Positions 7,876 through 18,082 are shown, counted from the first letter of the stretch. The stretch: 64,000 bases of DNA from Keratinibaculum paraultunense (GCF_016767175.1 NZ_CP068564.1:1984001-2048000), one strand, 5' to 3'. Notes: generated from the sequence alone by a model not told the origin. Numbers and translations are program-made.

Positions 7876-8862
7876 TTATATTATACATTGCATTAATTCA
7901 TCTTTAGATATACCAGAAAAATAATATCCCACATCTATGGTATTTAATACTTTTTCAATTTCATCTTCTTTATATTTTATACCTTTAAATTTTTCCTCAA
8001 TATCAGAAATTTCCCCACCACCAAAGAAATCGCCATAAAATTTCAATTCATTTATCCTACCATTTTCAACATATATTTTGGTTTCCACCTTGCCTGCAGG
8101 AAATCTTTTTGATTTACTTATATTAAATTTAGGAGATTTTCCAAAATTCCACTCCCAAGTAGAATATCTTTCTTCCATTAATTTATTTATATTAGCATAA
8201 TCTTCCTCAGTCAATTTATATTCTTTTATTTTACTATCTTTTTTAAACATATGCTCTAATAACAATTGTTTAAAATCTTCTACCGTAATCTTTTCATCCA
8301 AATAATCTATTATATTTGTAACCCTACTTCTAACGGATTTTACCCCTTTGGATTCAATTTTATCCTTGGATACCTTTAGTGCTTTACTTAAAACAGTTAA
8401 ATCTGTATCAAATAGTATGGCACCATGATGAAGAACCTTTCCTTTTTTCATGTATTGAGCATTTCCACAAAACTTTTTCCCATCTATTGTTATATCATTT
8501 CTTCCAGTAAATTCTGCTTTTACTCCTAGCTTATCCAATACTTCTATTACTGGTTTAGAAAAAGCTTCAAAATTAAAGGAAGAGCTTCCTTTACTCTTTG
8601 ATATTATGGTATAATTTAAATTCCCTAAATCATGATATACTGCACCACCACCAGATAACCTTCTAACCACATGAATATTATTTTCTTTAACATAATCAAG
8701 ATTTATCTCTTCTATAGTATTTTGATTCTTTCCAACGATTATAGCAGGTTCATTTATCCATAGTAAAAATATTTCGTCAAATTGATTTAAATTGTCAAAT
8801 ACATATTGCTCTAATGCAAGGTTAAACTGAGGTCTATTGTCTTCATTCTTTATATATATCAT
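7876..8862 (-). CDS. lplA: Lipoate-protein ligase A
   Basis: The 328-residue enzyme activates lipoate with ATP and attaches it to lipoyl-domain lysines of 2-oxoacid dehydrogenases or the glycine cleavage H-protein. The family signature RRLSGGGAVYHDLGN lies near residues 67-81, followed by DGKKFCGNAQ with the catalytic-region lysine and HHGAILFDTDL. The length matches two-domain LplA, in which the C-terminal accessory domain is present. It starts at ATG 8862 with a GGAGG site upstream. It is followed by the ileS promoter, so it is probably the last gene of its transcript. Confidence 0.9.
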   Translation of the reverse strand: MIYIKNEDNRPQFNLALEQYVFDNLNQFDEIFLLWINEPAIIVGKNQNTIEEINLDYVKENNIHVVRRLSGGGAVYHDLGNLNYTIISKSKGSSSFNFEAFSKPVIEVLDKLGVKAEFTGRNDITIDGKKFCGNAQYMKKGKVLHHGAILFDTDLTVLSKALKVSKDKIESKGVKSVRSRVTNIIDYLDEKITVEDFKQLLLEHMFKKDSKIKEYKLTEEDYANINKLMEERYSTWEWNFGKSPKFNISKSKRFPAGKVETKIYVENGRINELKFYGDFFGGGEISDIEEKFKGIKYKEDEIEKVLNTIDVGYYFSGISKDELMQCII

Positions 8863-8893
8863 AATTTACTACCTCCATTATTTATTATTTAAT

Positions 8894-10186
8894 TTATCCT
8901 ATTTGTTCCTCCTGTAACTTTCTCAATTTATATATGCTTTTACTAGTATCTAGCTCTATCATATCGTAGGTGATAAATTCGCCTTTTTTAATATCCTTCA
9001 ATACCTTGGTGTTTTCATCTATAAGTCCTATGGGAACCAAATTTTCTTTTTTTGCTATTTCGTGTTCCTCTATACTTCCGTATACAGTATATCCTCCAAT
9101 TCTATCCAATCTTTCACCTGCCTTTAAATCTCTTTTAGCAACTGTTACCGTATCGGCTATAACTCCTTCTGTTGGTGCTATAGTAGCTCTATTATTTACA
9201 CAAGCTTCATATATAGTATTAGGAGTTTCTAAACTAGTAAGATGATAAGGTCTATATAGCACATAGTTGGGTCCAGGACCCATGTTTAAATATTCTAATT
9301 GTTTATGGATTTCCTCTAAATTTGTTGTGAATATTAAAAATACTCCTGGTGCAATTCCTCTTACATAATCCACTATTTTATATTTATTTAATATACCACC
9401 TTCTTCTTTTAATTTAAAAATATTAGTTAAATTATCTATATTACTTTCAACACCATGTCCTCCGCTAACATCAGGAACAAATCCTGTAGCATTAGCCATA
9501 CAGGTCATCTCTATCATGGTGTTTGTCCCATCTATAAAAGCTGCTAACATATGAGGTTTTAAATCCTTCCTTAGGGCTTCTTCATATACAGTATCTGGAT
9601 TTGCATCTAAATCTATTGGATTATTCTTACCCTTGCCAATTACCAATACTTCAAATCCTAACCCTACTGCAAAATCATACAATTCCATCACTGCCCCTGG
9701 CTCATCCCCAGCAGTTCCCGTATATATCACACCTGCCTCTTGAGCCTGTTTATACAGTATAGGGCCTACTACTGAATCCGCCTCTACATTTAACATTATT
9801 ATATGCTTTTTATTTTCAATAGCATCTAAGGATAATTTTGCTCCTACTTCTGGCACTCCTGTGGCATCTACTACTGCTTGAATTCCATAGGCTTTAGCTG
9901 CTAAATCCATGTATTCACTTACTGCATATTTACCTCTTTCTAATGCAAAATTTATATCTTTTAAAGAATTAGATACAATTATATCATCTTCTCTAATCCC
10001 TGCAGATAAAAGAGCATATAATGCTTTTTTTACATTTCGATTTATAACAAGAGCAGGCACCATGCCTTTTATCCTTGTCATTTGATTTACAAGTCCTTTG
10101 CCCATCTTTCCTGCCCCAACTATAGCTACTTTAATTGAATTTTTTTCATTGGCTAATTTAATTAGTCTTTTGTTCATACTCGACAT
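8894..10186 (-). CDS. NAD(P)-dependent oxidoreductase with C-terminal SAF domain
   Basis: The protein has 430 residues. An N-terminal Rossmann fold (VAIVGAGKMGKGLVNQ, about residues 20-35) is followed by a homoserine-dehydrogenase/DapB-like catalytic middle (YTGTAGDEPGAVMELYDFA) and a C-terminal SAF-like region (KRDLKAGERLDRIGGYTVYG; KDIKKGEFITYDM). SAF domains often bind carbohydrate acids or act as lids. This combination occurs in Clostridia, but I do not know a proven substrate. It lies 31 bases upstream of lplA and 22 bases downstream of a flavoprotein gene, suggesting one operon. The family is fairly sure; the reaction is unknown. Confidence 0.65.
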   Translation of the reverse strand: MSSMNKRLIKLANEKNSIKVAIVGAGKMGKGLVNQMTRIKGMVPALVINRNVKKALYALLSAGIREDDIIVSNSLKDINFALERGKYAVSEYMDLAAKAYGIQAVVDATGVPEVGAKLSLDAIENKKHIIMLNVEADSVVGPILYKQAQEAGVIYTGTAGDEPGAVMELYDFAVGLGFEVLVIGKGKNNPIDLDANPDTVYEEALRKDLKPHMLAAFIDGTNTMIEMTCMANATGFVPDVSGGHGVESNIDNLTNIFKLKEEGGILNKYKIVDYVRGIAPGVFLIFTTNLEEIHKQLEYLNMGPGPNYVLYRPYHLTSLETPNTIYEACVNNRATIAPTEGVIADTVTVAKRDLKAGERLDRIGGYTVYGSIEEHEIAKKENLVPIGLIDENTKVLKDIKKGEFITYDMIELDTSKSIYKLRKLQEEQIG

Positions 10187-10208
10187 AGTATTGCTCCTTT
10201 CTTTTCAC

Positions 10209-11441
10209 TTATCCTAAAGTAGAATTTGTACCAGCTACATATCCTGATGACCATGCCCATTGAAGATTAAATCCACCACAATCACCATCTATGTCTACTA
10301 TTTCTCCTGCAAAAAATAGTCCATCTACTAATTTAGATTCCATGGTAGAACTATCTATTTCATCAGTATTTACTCCACCTGCTGTCACCTGGGCATCTTT
10401 GAAGGATTTACTCCCTGATATTTTAAATCTCCAATTAGTGAGAATTTCTGCAAGTTTCATTACTTCATCATTAGTTAAATAAGCAATCTTTTTATCCTTA
10501 TCAATATTTATTGCTTTTAATATGGGAAGAATCAATCTTTTATTTATAAGCCCTATTAATCCCTTCTCTATGGTTTTTCTTGGCATAAATCCAAATCTAT
10601 ATAATAAATAATTAAACAATTCGTCTTTTGTCTTAGTATCTATTATGGATACCTTTAATCTTATATCTTTGTTTTTATTTAAATATTCTAATGCAGTCCT
10701 ACTTAATTGAAGAATAGGAGGTCCTGATATCCCGTAATTAGTGAATAGTATATCCCCTCTATCCTCTTTTATCAATTGATTTCCTTCATAAAGACCTGCA
10801 GTGCCTACAAATTTAACACCATCAACTTGCTTAAATATATCTCCTTCAAGTTTAAGTTGAACCAATCCAGGAAAAATCTCTACTATACTATGCCCCATGC
10901 TTTTAGCTAAATCATAGCCACTACCATCAGAACCAGTATGAGGTGCTGCCTTTCCTCCAGTAGCTAATATTACCTTATCTCCATATATCCTTTTTTCATC
11001 TTCCAATAATAATTCAAATTTATTTCCTTTTTTATTTATATCTTTAACAAAAGAGTTGGTTAAGACCTGTATATCTAAATCTTCCAATTCAAATCTTAAC
11101 ACATCTAACACACTAGAGCTTTGAAAAGATAATGGAAATACTCTTCCATCTTCTTCTACTGTAGGAGCAATTCCTAATCTTTCAAAAAAATCAATTGTTT
11201 CAGCTACCCCAAATTTAGATAGACAACTATAGGCAAATTTAGGATTCTTACCATGATAATTATCTATAGATAAATTTATATTGGTATAATTACATCTTCC
11301 ATTGCCTGTAGCTAATATTTTCTTACCTACTCTACTATTCCTTTCAAGTACTACAACCTCTGCTCCATTAACTTTTGCTGAAATAGCAGCCATCATACCA
11401 GCTGCTCCACCGCCTACAACTAAAACTTTAGGCATAATCAA
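10209..11441 (-). CDS. HI0933/BaiN-type flavoprotein (NAD(P)/FAD-dependent oxidoreductase)
   Basis: The 410-residue protein has an N-terminal FAD-binding motif GGGAAGMMAAI (residues 8-18), the ATGNGRCNYTN stretch near residue 50 typical of the HI0933 family, a second FAD contact (ILATGGKAAPHTGSDGSG), and a C-terminal FAD motif ending GEIVDIDGDCGGFNLQWAWSSG. Family members include a reductase of bile-acid intermediates, but most have no known substrate. No special regulatory signal is seen upstream. Confidence 0.85.
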   Translation of the reverse strand: MIMPKVLVVGGGAAGMMAAISAKVNGAEVVVLERNSRVGKKILATGNGRCNYTNINLSIDNYHGKNPKFAYSCLSKFGVAETIDFFERLGIAPTVEEDGRVFPLSFQSSSVLDVLRFELEDLDIQVLTNSFVKDINKKGNKFELLLEDEKRIYGDKVILATGGKAAPHTGSDGSGYDLAKSMGHSIVEIFPGLVQLKLEGDIFKQVDGVKFVGTAGLYEGNQLIKEDRGDILFTNYGISGPPILQLSRTALEYLNKNKDIRLKVSIIDTKTKDELFNYLLYRFGFMPRKTIEKGLIGLINKRLILPILKAINIDKDKKIAYLTNDEVMKLAEILTNWRFKISGSKSFKDAQVTAGGVNTDEIDSSTMESKLVDGLFFAGEIVDIDGDCGGFNLQWAWSSGYVAGTNSTLG

Positions 11442-11524
11442 AAATTCCTCCCTATTAAATTGATTTTATCATTCCATTATATTTTATATGTTATTTATAA
11501 ATTTGTCTATTTTTTAATATTAAT

Positions 11525-11562
11525 AAAATAAAGCCTGTCCTCCTAATTGAAAACAGGCTCCT
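11525..11562 (-). terminator. Terminator downstream of the uracil permease
   Basis: On the minus strand AGCCTGT (11559-11553) pairs with ACAGGCT (11538-11532) across a 14-base loop, followed by TTTATTTTATT, shortly after the permease stop at 11573. Confidence 0.75.
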
Positions 11563-11572
11563 ACTTTAATAT

Positions 11573-12838
11573 TTAATTTTTCCCTTTACTATTTAAAATA
11601 ATATTTAAAATTATTCCCACTATAGCTGCAAAACTTAAACCAGTAATTTTTACTGTTTCATTTATTGGTATCCCTACCGTTATTCCAAATTTACTTTCTA
11701 TTATTCCACTTCCAAGTCCCAAGACTAATATACTTCCCATAATTAATATATTTTTAATATTAAATTTTACATTGCTAGTCTTAATGGTTTTAACTCCTAT
11801 TAAAGATATCATACTAAACAGCATCAAACTTATTCCACCCATAACTGGAGTTGGTATAGTATTTAAAAACACTCCAATTTTTGATACAAATCCTAATATC
11901 ATTGCAAATACTGCAGCTAATCTCAATATAGATGGATCATAGTTCTTGGTTATAGCCAATACTCCTGTATTTTCACCATAAGTTGTATTAGCTGGTCCTC
12001 CAATTAGAGCTGCAGCCATTGTAGCCAATCCATCTCCTAGTAATGTTCTATTTAAACCTGGATCTTCTATAAAGTTCTTCCCTACGACTTGTCCATTTGT
12101 AGTTATATCTCCTAAATGCTCCATAAAAACTGCTAATACCACAGGAACAATTATGGTTATAGCACCTATATCAAATTTAGGCAAACTAAAAGCTGGTATT
12201 GCTAATGTTGGTGCTTCTTTCATCAAATTCATATCTATATATCCCATTTTTAAAGATATTATATATCCAACAGTTACACCTATGAGTATGGATAATTGCT
12301 TAAATATACCCTTCCCTCTGAAATTTACTAATAAAGCTGTGCCTAAAGTTATACCTGCTATTAAAAAATTTTCACTTGTATTTTGAAATGCTACAGGAAT
12401 TAAGTTCATTCCAATAACTATTATCATAGGCCCTATTACCTGAGGAGGAAGATATTTTTTAATCTTTTCTACTCCTATCCTCTTGATTAGGAAAGATAAT
12501 ACTACATATACTAAGCCTGCTACCATTATTCCACCTTGTGCATAGGCTAAATCTCCATTATAAGTTTCTTTTACTGTCAATATAACTGGTATAAATGCAA
12601 AAGATGAACCTAAAAATACTGGAACTTTTCCTTTAGTACATAGATGAAAAATCAAAGTTCCAAGCCCCGCCGAAAACAAAGCTACTGATGGATCAAATCC
12701 TGTTAATATTGGCACTAGTACAGTGGCACCAAACATAGCTATTAAATGTTGAAGAGCTAATATTGTCTTTTTGGAATTATCCAAAAACTTTTCTTTAACC
12801 CCATGAGTCTCATTAATTTTAATAACATTTTCTGTCAT
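11573..12838 (-). CDS. uraA: Uracil permease (NCS2/NAT family)
   Basis: The 421-residue membrane protein has about 12-14 hydrophobic segments and imports uracil with protons. The NCS2 features are visible: the early LQHLIAMFGATVLVPILTG (residues 30-48), a glutamate in the VFMEHLGDITTNGQVVG segment, and the NTTYGENTGVLAITKNY signature. Alternative names are pyrP and uraA. It is transcribed alone between its own terminator and a 200-base leader holding two PyrR boxes, so it should be repressed when UMP/UTP is high. The start is ATG 12838 with AAAAGGAGG six bases upstream. Confidence 0.93.
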   Translation of the reverse strand: MTENVIKINETHGVKEKFLDNSKKTILALQHLIAMFGATVLVPILTGFDPSVALFSAGLGTLIFHLCTKGKVPVFLGSSFAFIPVILTVKETYNGDLAYAQGGIMVAGLVYVVLSFLIKRIGVEKIKKYLPPQVIGPMIIVIGMNLIPVAFQNTSENFLIAGITLGTALLVNFRGKGIFKQLSILIGVTVGYIISLKMGYIDMNLMKEAPTLAIPAFSLPKFDIGAITIIVPVVLAVFMEHLGDITTNGQVVGKNFIEDPGLNRTLLGDGLATMAAALIGGPANTTYGENTGVLAITKNYDPSILRLAAVFAMILGFVSKIGVFLNTIPTPVMGGISLMLFSMISLIGVKTIKTSNVKFNIKNILIMGSILVLGLGSGIIESKFGITVGIPINETVKITGLSFAAIVGIILNIILNSKGKN

Positions 12839-12845
12839 GAAAAAA

Positions 12846-12906
12846 CCTCCTTTTAATATTTAAAGGAGAACACTCTCCTTTTCAGCCTCTCTGGACTGAT
12901 TTAAAG
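12846..12906 (-). promoter_or_regulatory. Second PyrR-binding hairpin with Shine-Dalgarno sequestering switch
   Basis: In the RNA, AGUCCAGAGAGGCUG (12897-12883) is a clean PyrR-binding box whose lower stem would be CCUUU/AAAGG. The same 3' strand is part of AAAAGGAG (12882-12875), which can pair instead with CUCCUUU (12868-12862). CUCCUUU can also pair with the permease's own AAAGGAGG (about 12853-12846). The three elements are mutually exclusive: PyrR bound would leave CUCCUUU free to hide the ribosome binding site. The PyrR box is clear; the translational switch is inferred from base pairing. Confidence 0.72.
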
Positions 12907-12930
12907 GCAGGATTGTAAATAATCTGCATA

Positions 12931-12963
12931 AAAAAACTTCTTGCAGGCAGCAAGAAGTTTTTT
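12931..12963 (-). terminator. PyrR-controlled attenuator terminator in the uracil permease leader
   Basis: AACUUCUUGC (12959-12950) pairs with GCAAGAAGUU (12944-12935) over a five-base loop, followed by UUUUUU, on the minus strand. The hairpin lies between the two PyrR boxes. Its 5' arm (UCUUGC) can instead pair with GCAAGA just after the first PyrR box, which gives an antiterminator. Confidence 0.85.
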
Positions 12964-13011
12964 ATACTAAAAAATATAAGTATAGTTTGCATAATCCCTA
13001 TTACAATTTAC

Positions 13012-13046
13012 AATCTTGCCAGCCTCTCTGAACTGATTTAAAGATT
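13012..13046 (-). promoter_or_regulatory. First PyrR-binding hairpin (anti-antiterminator)
   Basis: In the RNA AGUUCAGAGAGGCUGG (13034-13019) is enclosed by a perfect lower stem AAUCUU (13046-13041) and AAGAUU (13017-13012), the classic PyrR-binding fold. The surrounding UUUAAAUCAGU-CAGAGAGGCUG is nearly identical to the second box, which suggests duplication. Binding of PyrR with UMP would release the terminator at 12931-12963. Confidence 0.85.
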
Positions 13047-13102
13047 TACTTTTAATTTGCTCTAATTATTTTATCACTAATTTAATTAATATGCAATAAA
13101 TT

Positions 13103-13975
13103 TTATAATCTTCTATATAATTCCTTTTCTTCAAGAAGATCACTTATCTTTAATCCTTCTTCTATTTGTTTAAGTATTAATTGTTTATCCTTTTGTAAAG
13201 TTCCCCTTAAAGGCACATAATTAGAAGCATGGTTGCTTCTAAATATACAATTATCTACATCAAGATTTTCTACCAATAATTTTGTTTCTAAAAGCACTTC
13301 TTTTGGAGTTAGAAGCTCAAATTTTCCATTCTGTACATCTTCATATAATTCTGTTCCTTCCTCTAATAACAAAGTCAATAGAGCAATATAGTCAGGATTT
13401 ATCTCATTTAGTACCTTAGCCGATTTAATAGCATGTTCCTTTGAATATTTTTTCCCTCCTATACCTGAAATCAATGTGATGGAAAGAGGAATACCCACAT
13501 CAACTACTCTTTTCCCTGCTTCTATCATTTCATAAGAAGTAACTCCTTTTTTAATATTTCTTAATATTCTATCACTTCCAGACTCTAACCCTAAATATAT
13601 AATTCCTAATCCTAATTCTTTTAATAAACTTAACTCTTCTTTTGATTTTAATAAAATGGACTTAGGTGAACCATATATTCCTACCCTTTCACATTCAGGA
13701 AATATTCTTTTAATTTCTTTAAGAATATATGCTAATTTTTCTGTTTTAATTATCAATGCATCTCCGTCAGCTAAAAAAATCCTTTTTACATTTTTATAAT
13801 ATTTCCTACCTAATTTTAAATCAGCCACTATATCTTCTAAAGTCCTTATTTTAAATTGATCTTCCTTATACATAGAACAAAAAGTACATTTATTATGAGA
13901 ACATCCTACAGTAGCTTGAACTATCAAACTGTGCGCTTCACTAGGCGGTCTATAAAGTTTACCTTCATATCTCAT
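13103..13975 (-). CDS. Radical SAM protein (COG1032-like) with CX4CX2C cluster motif
   Basis: The 290-residue protein has its iron-sulfur motif in GCSHNKCTFCSMY (about residues 23-36), spaced C-x4-C-x2-C rather than the canonical C-x3-C-x2-C. SAM-binding glycine-rich segments follow (GVTSYEMIEAG; LISGIGG), together with a conserved-looking RSNHASNYVPLRGTL near the C-terminus. Related proteins are often annotated as coproporphyrinogen oxidase-like, but the HemN features are absent. The substrate is unknown. It sits between the PyrR-regulated permease leader and the uracil-DNA glycosylase pair with no evident operon partner. Confidence 0.78.
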   Translation of the reverse strand: MRYEGKLYRPPSEAHSLIVQATVGCSHNKCTFCSMYKEDQFKIRTLEDIVADLKLGRKYYKNVKRIFLADGDALIIKTEKLAYILKEIKRIFPECERVGIYGSPKSILLKSKEELSLLKELGLGIIYLGLESGSDRILRNIKKGVTSYEMIEAGKRVVDVGIPLSITLISGIGGKKYSKEHAIKSAKVLNEINPDYIALLTLLLEEGTELYEDVQNGKFELLTPKEVLLETKLLVENLDVDNCIFRSNHASNYVPLRGTLQKDKQLILKQIEEGLKISDLLEEKELYRRL

Positions 13976-14099
13976 TTTATCTCTCCTTTAACCATATTTA
14001 AAAAATCTATAATTTCTACATATCATCCAACCACCTTAATAATCTAATTTTTCGTTATAACTCTTTCTTATTTATCTACTGGACATGAAATTAATTATG

Positions 14100-14693
14100 C
14101 TATTTCATATCATTTTTAAAATTATCTATTATTTTTTTTAATTCCTTTAAATCCTCTAAATATACATCTTTTAATTGAGGTCTATATATAACTGCTGCTG
14201 GATGATATAAAGGGAATATCAATTTATTTTCTTCACTTATTTTTTTATATAGTAACTTCCCATGAACATTACCTATTTTTACATCCTTTTCAAATATACA
14301 TTTTAAAGGAGTATTACCCATAGTAACCACTATTTTAGGATTTACAATACTTATCTCCTCAATTAGATAATCTCTAAATTTATCTATCTCCTCTAAAGTG
14401 GGAGGTCTATTAGATAATCTCCCTGTTTTAGGATTTGTTTTAGTAGGTCTATATTTTACTGTATTTGTTATGTAAACATCTTCTCTATTGATGCCTAATA
14501 TACCTAAAAATTCTTGAAAATGCTCTCCTGCTTGACCTACAAAAGGTTCTCCTAATTCCACTTCTTTAGAACCAGGAGCTTCCCCAATTAATATAATAGG
14601 ACTATTGATATTCCCATATCCCAATACTATTTTTTTATCTAGATATTGCTTTATAATTTTATTATTTAATATTTCAATCCTATCTGACTTCAT
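14100..14693 (-). CDS. Uracil-DNA glycosylase family-4-like protein lacking the Fe-S cysteines
   Basis: The 197-residue protein has the UDG fold signatures GEAPGSKE (motif A), FVGQAG, VYITNTVKYRP and a C-terminal YHPAAVIYRP (motif B), so it belongs with family 4/5 enzymes that remove uracil from DNA. The four cluster cysteines are missing: there is no N-terminal CxxC, VKCRP is VKYRP, and the fourth position has no Cys. It has only one Cys, elsewhere. The start at 14693 is preferred (AAAGG upstream), four bases after the stop of the neighbouring UDG gene; a longer start at 14729 would overlap that gene. The two genes are clearly one operon. Confidence 0.82.
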   Translation of the reverse strand: MKSDRIEILNNKIIKQYLDKKIVLGYGNINSPIILIGEAPGSKEVELGEPFVGQAGEHFQEFLGILGINREDVYITNTVKYRPTKTNPKTGRLSNRPPTLEEIDKFRDYLIEEISIVNPKIVVTMGNTPLKCIFEKDVKIGNVHGKLLYKKISEENKLIFPLYHPAAVIYRPQLKDVYLEDLKELKKIIDNFKNDMK

Positions 14694-14697
14694 TTTA

Positions 14698-15267
14698 TCA
14701 ACCTTTCTTTTCTCCATATGTTTCAGCATACATATCCCTTATAGATTTAAAATCCTCCCAAGCATCTTTTTTTTTGCTACTATCCCTTAGAAGTGCTGCA
14801 GGATGATAAGTAGCTATAATATTAAATTTACCTCGTTTATACCAAATCCCTCTATTTTGAGTAATTTTAAAATCTTTATCTATTATATTTCTTGCTGCTA
14901 CTGCTCCTAAACACACTATTATATCTGGATCTACTATCTTAACCTGCCACCTTAAAAACTCTATACAAATTTTACTTTCTTCTTCAAGAGGATTTCTATT
15001 ATTTGGTGGTCTACATTTTACTATATTTGCTATATATACATCTTCTCTAGAAAAATCTATAGCTTTTAACATATTATCTAATAGCTTCCCAGCTCTACCA
15101 ACAAAAGGTCTTCCCATTTTATCCTCATAATATCCAGGACCTTCTCCTATAAACATAATACTAGCTTTATCATTACCTTCTCCAAAAACCACATTGGTTC
15201 TAGTTTTAGACAATGGGCATCTAAAACATCTGTTTACAATTGACTCAAGTTCTTTTAAAGTATACAT
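14698..15267 (-). CDS. Uracil-DNA glycosylase, family 4 ([4Fe-4S])
   Basis: The 189-residue base-excision enzyme starts repair of deaminated cytosine. Cluster cysteines are present as RCFRC near residue 15, VKCRPP near 88 and SKICIEF near 103. Motif A is GEGPGYYEDKMGRPFVGRAG and motif B is TYHPAALLRD. The length is normal for the family. The gene is immediately upstream of a shorter paralogue that lacks the cluster ligands. Confidence 0.9.
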   Translation of the reverse strand: MYTLKELESIVNRCFRCPLSKTRTNVVFGEGNDKASIMFIGEGPGYYEDKMGRPFVGRAGKLLDNMLKAIDFSREDVYIANIVKCRPPNNRNPLEEESKICIEFLRWQVKIVDPDIIVCLGAVAARNIIDKDFKITQNRGIWYKRGKFNIIATYHPAALLRDSSKKKDAWEDFKSIRDMYAETYGEKKG

Positions 15268-15299
15268 TATTTCTCACCCAAATAAATTATAGCATATTA

Positions 15300-16508
15300 C
15301 TAAAAATATTTTTCTATTTTATTGTATATATTATTCCAAGAAAATTTATCAATAATATTTCTAATAGTCTCATCTACAACAAATCCACTTTTTATCCTAT
15401 GTATTTGCTTTTTAATTCCCAGAGCTAATCTTTCTTCATAATCTGTTAATTCTTCTTCTAGGGGTAAATCTACATATTTCATTTTCGGTAGATCCACATA
15501 TTCAATTATTCCACTATTATTTATATCATATCCTAAAAAGCTCTTTAATCCTGGTAAATTATTTACCACCGCTATAAGCCCACATGCTAAAGCTTCCAAG
15601 GTCACTAAAGATAAACCTTCATAAAAAGAAGGAAGCACAAATATATGGCTTTGCCTAAATAACTCTGCTAGTTCCCTCTGGGTTAATTGCCCTAAAAATT
15701 TAATGGGTAATCGACTATTCTTTCCCGCTTCTTTTATGCCTTTTTCTTCTCTCCCCACACCTTTTCCGGCAATTAAAAGTTCTATATTTTCATCCTCCAA
15801 CAAATTATAAGCATTTATAAGAGATAATACACCTTTAGAATAACTTAATTTTCCTGCATAAACTAATTTTATCTTATCATAATTCCTCTTTTGTGGCGGG
15901 TAAAATATATCATCATTGTAGCCTCCTCCAATAGTAATTATTCTTTCCAAAGGTATTAAATATAAATTGTGGATATCTTCCTTCTGTTTTTCGTTTAATG
16001 CTAAAACTATATCTACTTGTCCACATCCTTCTAACACATATTGTTTATATTGAGGACATTTGATGAACTGTCTTATATCAGTACCATGGCATATAGCTAT
16101 AGTTCTAATATTAGGAAATGTTTTTTTAACTAATGATGTAAGAAGCCATAAATGATGAGATATAATAATATCAGGCTTAAACTCATCTACAGCTTTTTTT
16201 ACTGTTTCCTTAAAAGCATTCTTCCAAGCATTCAACATTTCATTAGTCATATCAGAATATCTAGTACTTTCGTAGGGCATCTCATCACTCATGCCCACTA
16301 TTGGAAATGGCAAATCAGGTGTATTAAATACTACAGGATAAAAATGTCTTCTACATACATTCAAATTTAGTTTTTCCCCTCGAGGCACTCCAGCTATTAA
16401 ACCTTGTATATATCCTCTTTTATTACCTTCTCTTATAATTTCATTTAAATAAATACCACTTCCTGTTATTCCTGGATATTGAGATGTAATGTGCAATATT
16501 CTTTTCAT
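15300..16508 (-). CDS. Glycosyltransferase, GT4 family
   Basis: The 402-residue GT-B fold enzyme has an N-terminal acceptor domain starting RILHITSQYPGITGSGIYLNE and a C-terminal nucleotide-sugar domain. The latter shows LVYAGKLSYSKGVLSLINAY near residue 215 and the GT4 E-x7-E motif in FYEGLSLVTLEALACG near 300. Such enzymes transfer a hexose or related sugar to lipid or polysaccharide acceptors at the inner membrane face. No partner glycan genes are nearby, so the substrate is unknown. It begins just after the lysS terminator and is followed 33 bases later by the UDG pair. Confidence 0.85.
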   Translation of the reverse strand: MKRILHITSQYPGITGSGIYLNEIIREGNKRGYIQGLIAGVPRGEKLNLNVCRRHFYPVVFNTPDLPFPIVGMSDEMPYESTRYSDMTNEMLNAWKNAFKETVKKAVDEFKPDIIISHHLWLLTSLVKKTFPNIRTIAICHGTDIRQFIKCPQYKQYVLEGCGQVDIVLALNEKQKEDIHNLYLIPLERIITIGGGYNDDIFYPPQKRNYDKIKLVYAGKLSYSKGVLSLINAYNLLEDENIELLIAGKGVGREEKGIKEAGKNSRLPIKFLGQLTQRELAELFRQSHIFVLPSFYEGLSLVTLEALACGLIAVVNNLPGLKSFLGYDINNSGIIEYVDLPKMKYVDLPLEEELTDYEERLALGIKKQIHRIKSGFVVDETIRNIIDKFSWNNIYNKIEKYF

Positions 16509-16545
16509 TCATTTCACCTTTCTCATTTACTATTAATTCAAGTTA

Positions 16546-16580
16546 AAAAGTGAGTCAAAGACTCAGCTGTTGACTCACTT

Positions 16581-16581
<1 letters not shown>
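16546..16581 (-). terminator. lysS terminator
   Basis: On the minus strand AAAAGTGAGTCAA pairs with TTGACTCACTTTT across an 11-base loop and ends in a short U-run. It overlaps the last bases of lysS. Confidence 0.8.
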
Positions 16582-18071
<1,490 letters not shown>

Positions 18072-18082
18072 TTAATACCTCC

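Noticed and set aside
14694-14729. Upstream start codons for the small UDG gene
   Set aside because: They would overlap the preceding UDG gene and add residues unlike the family; ATG 14693 has a suitable AAAGG upstream.
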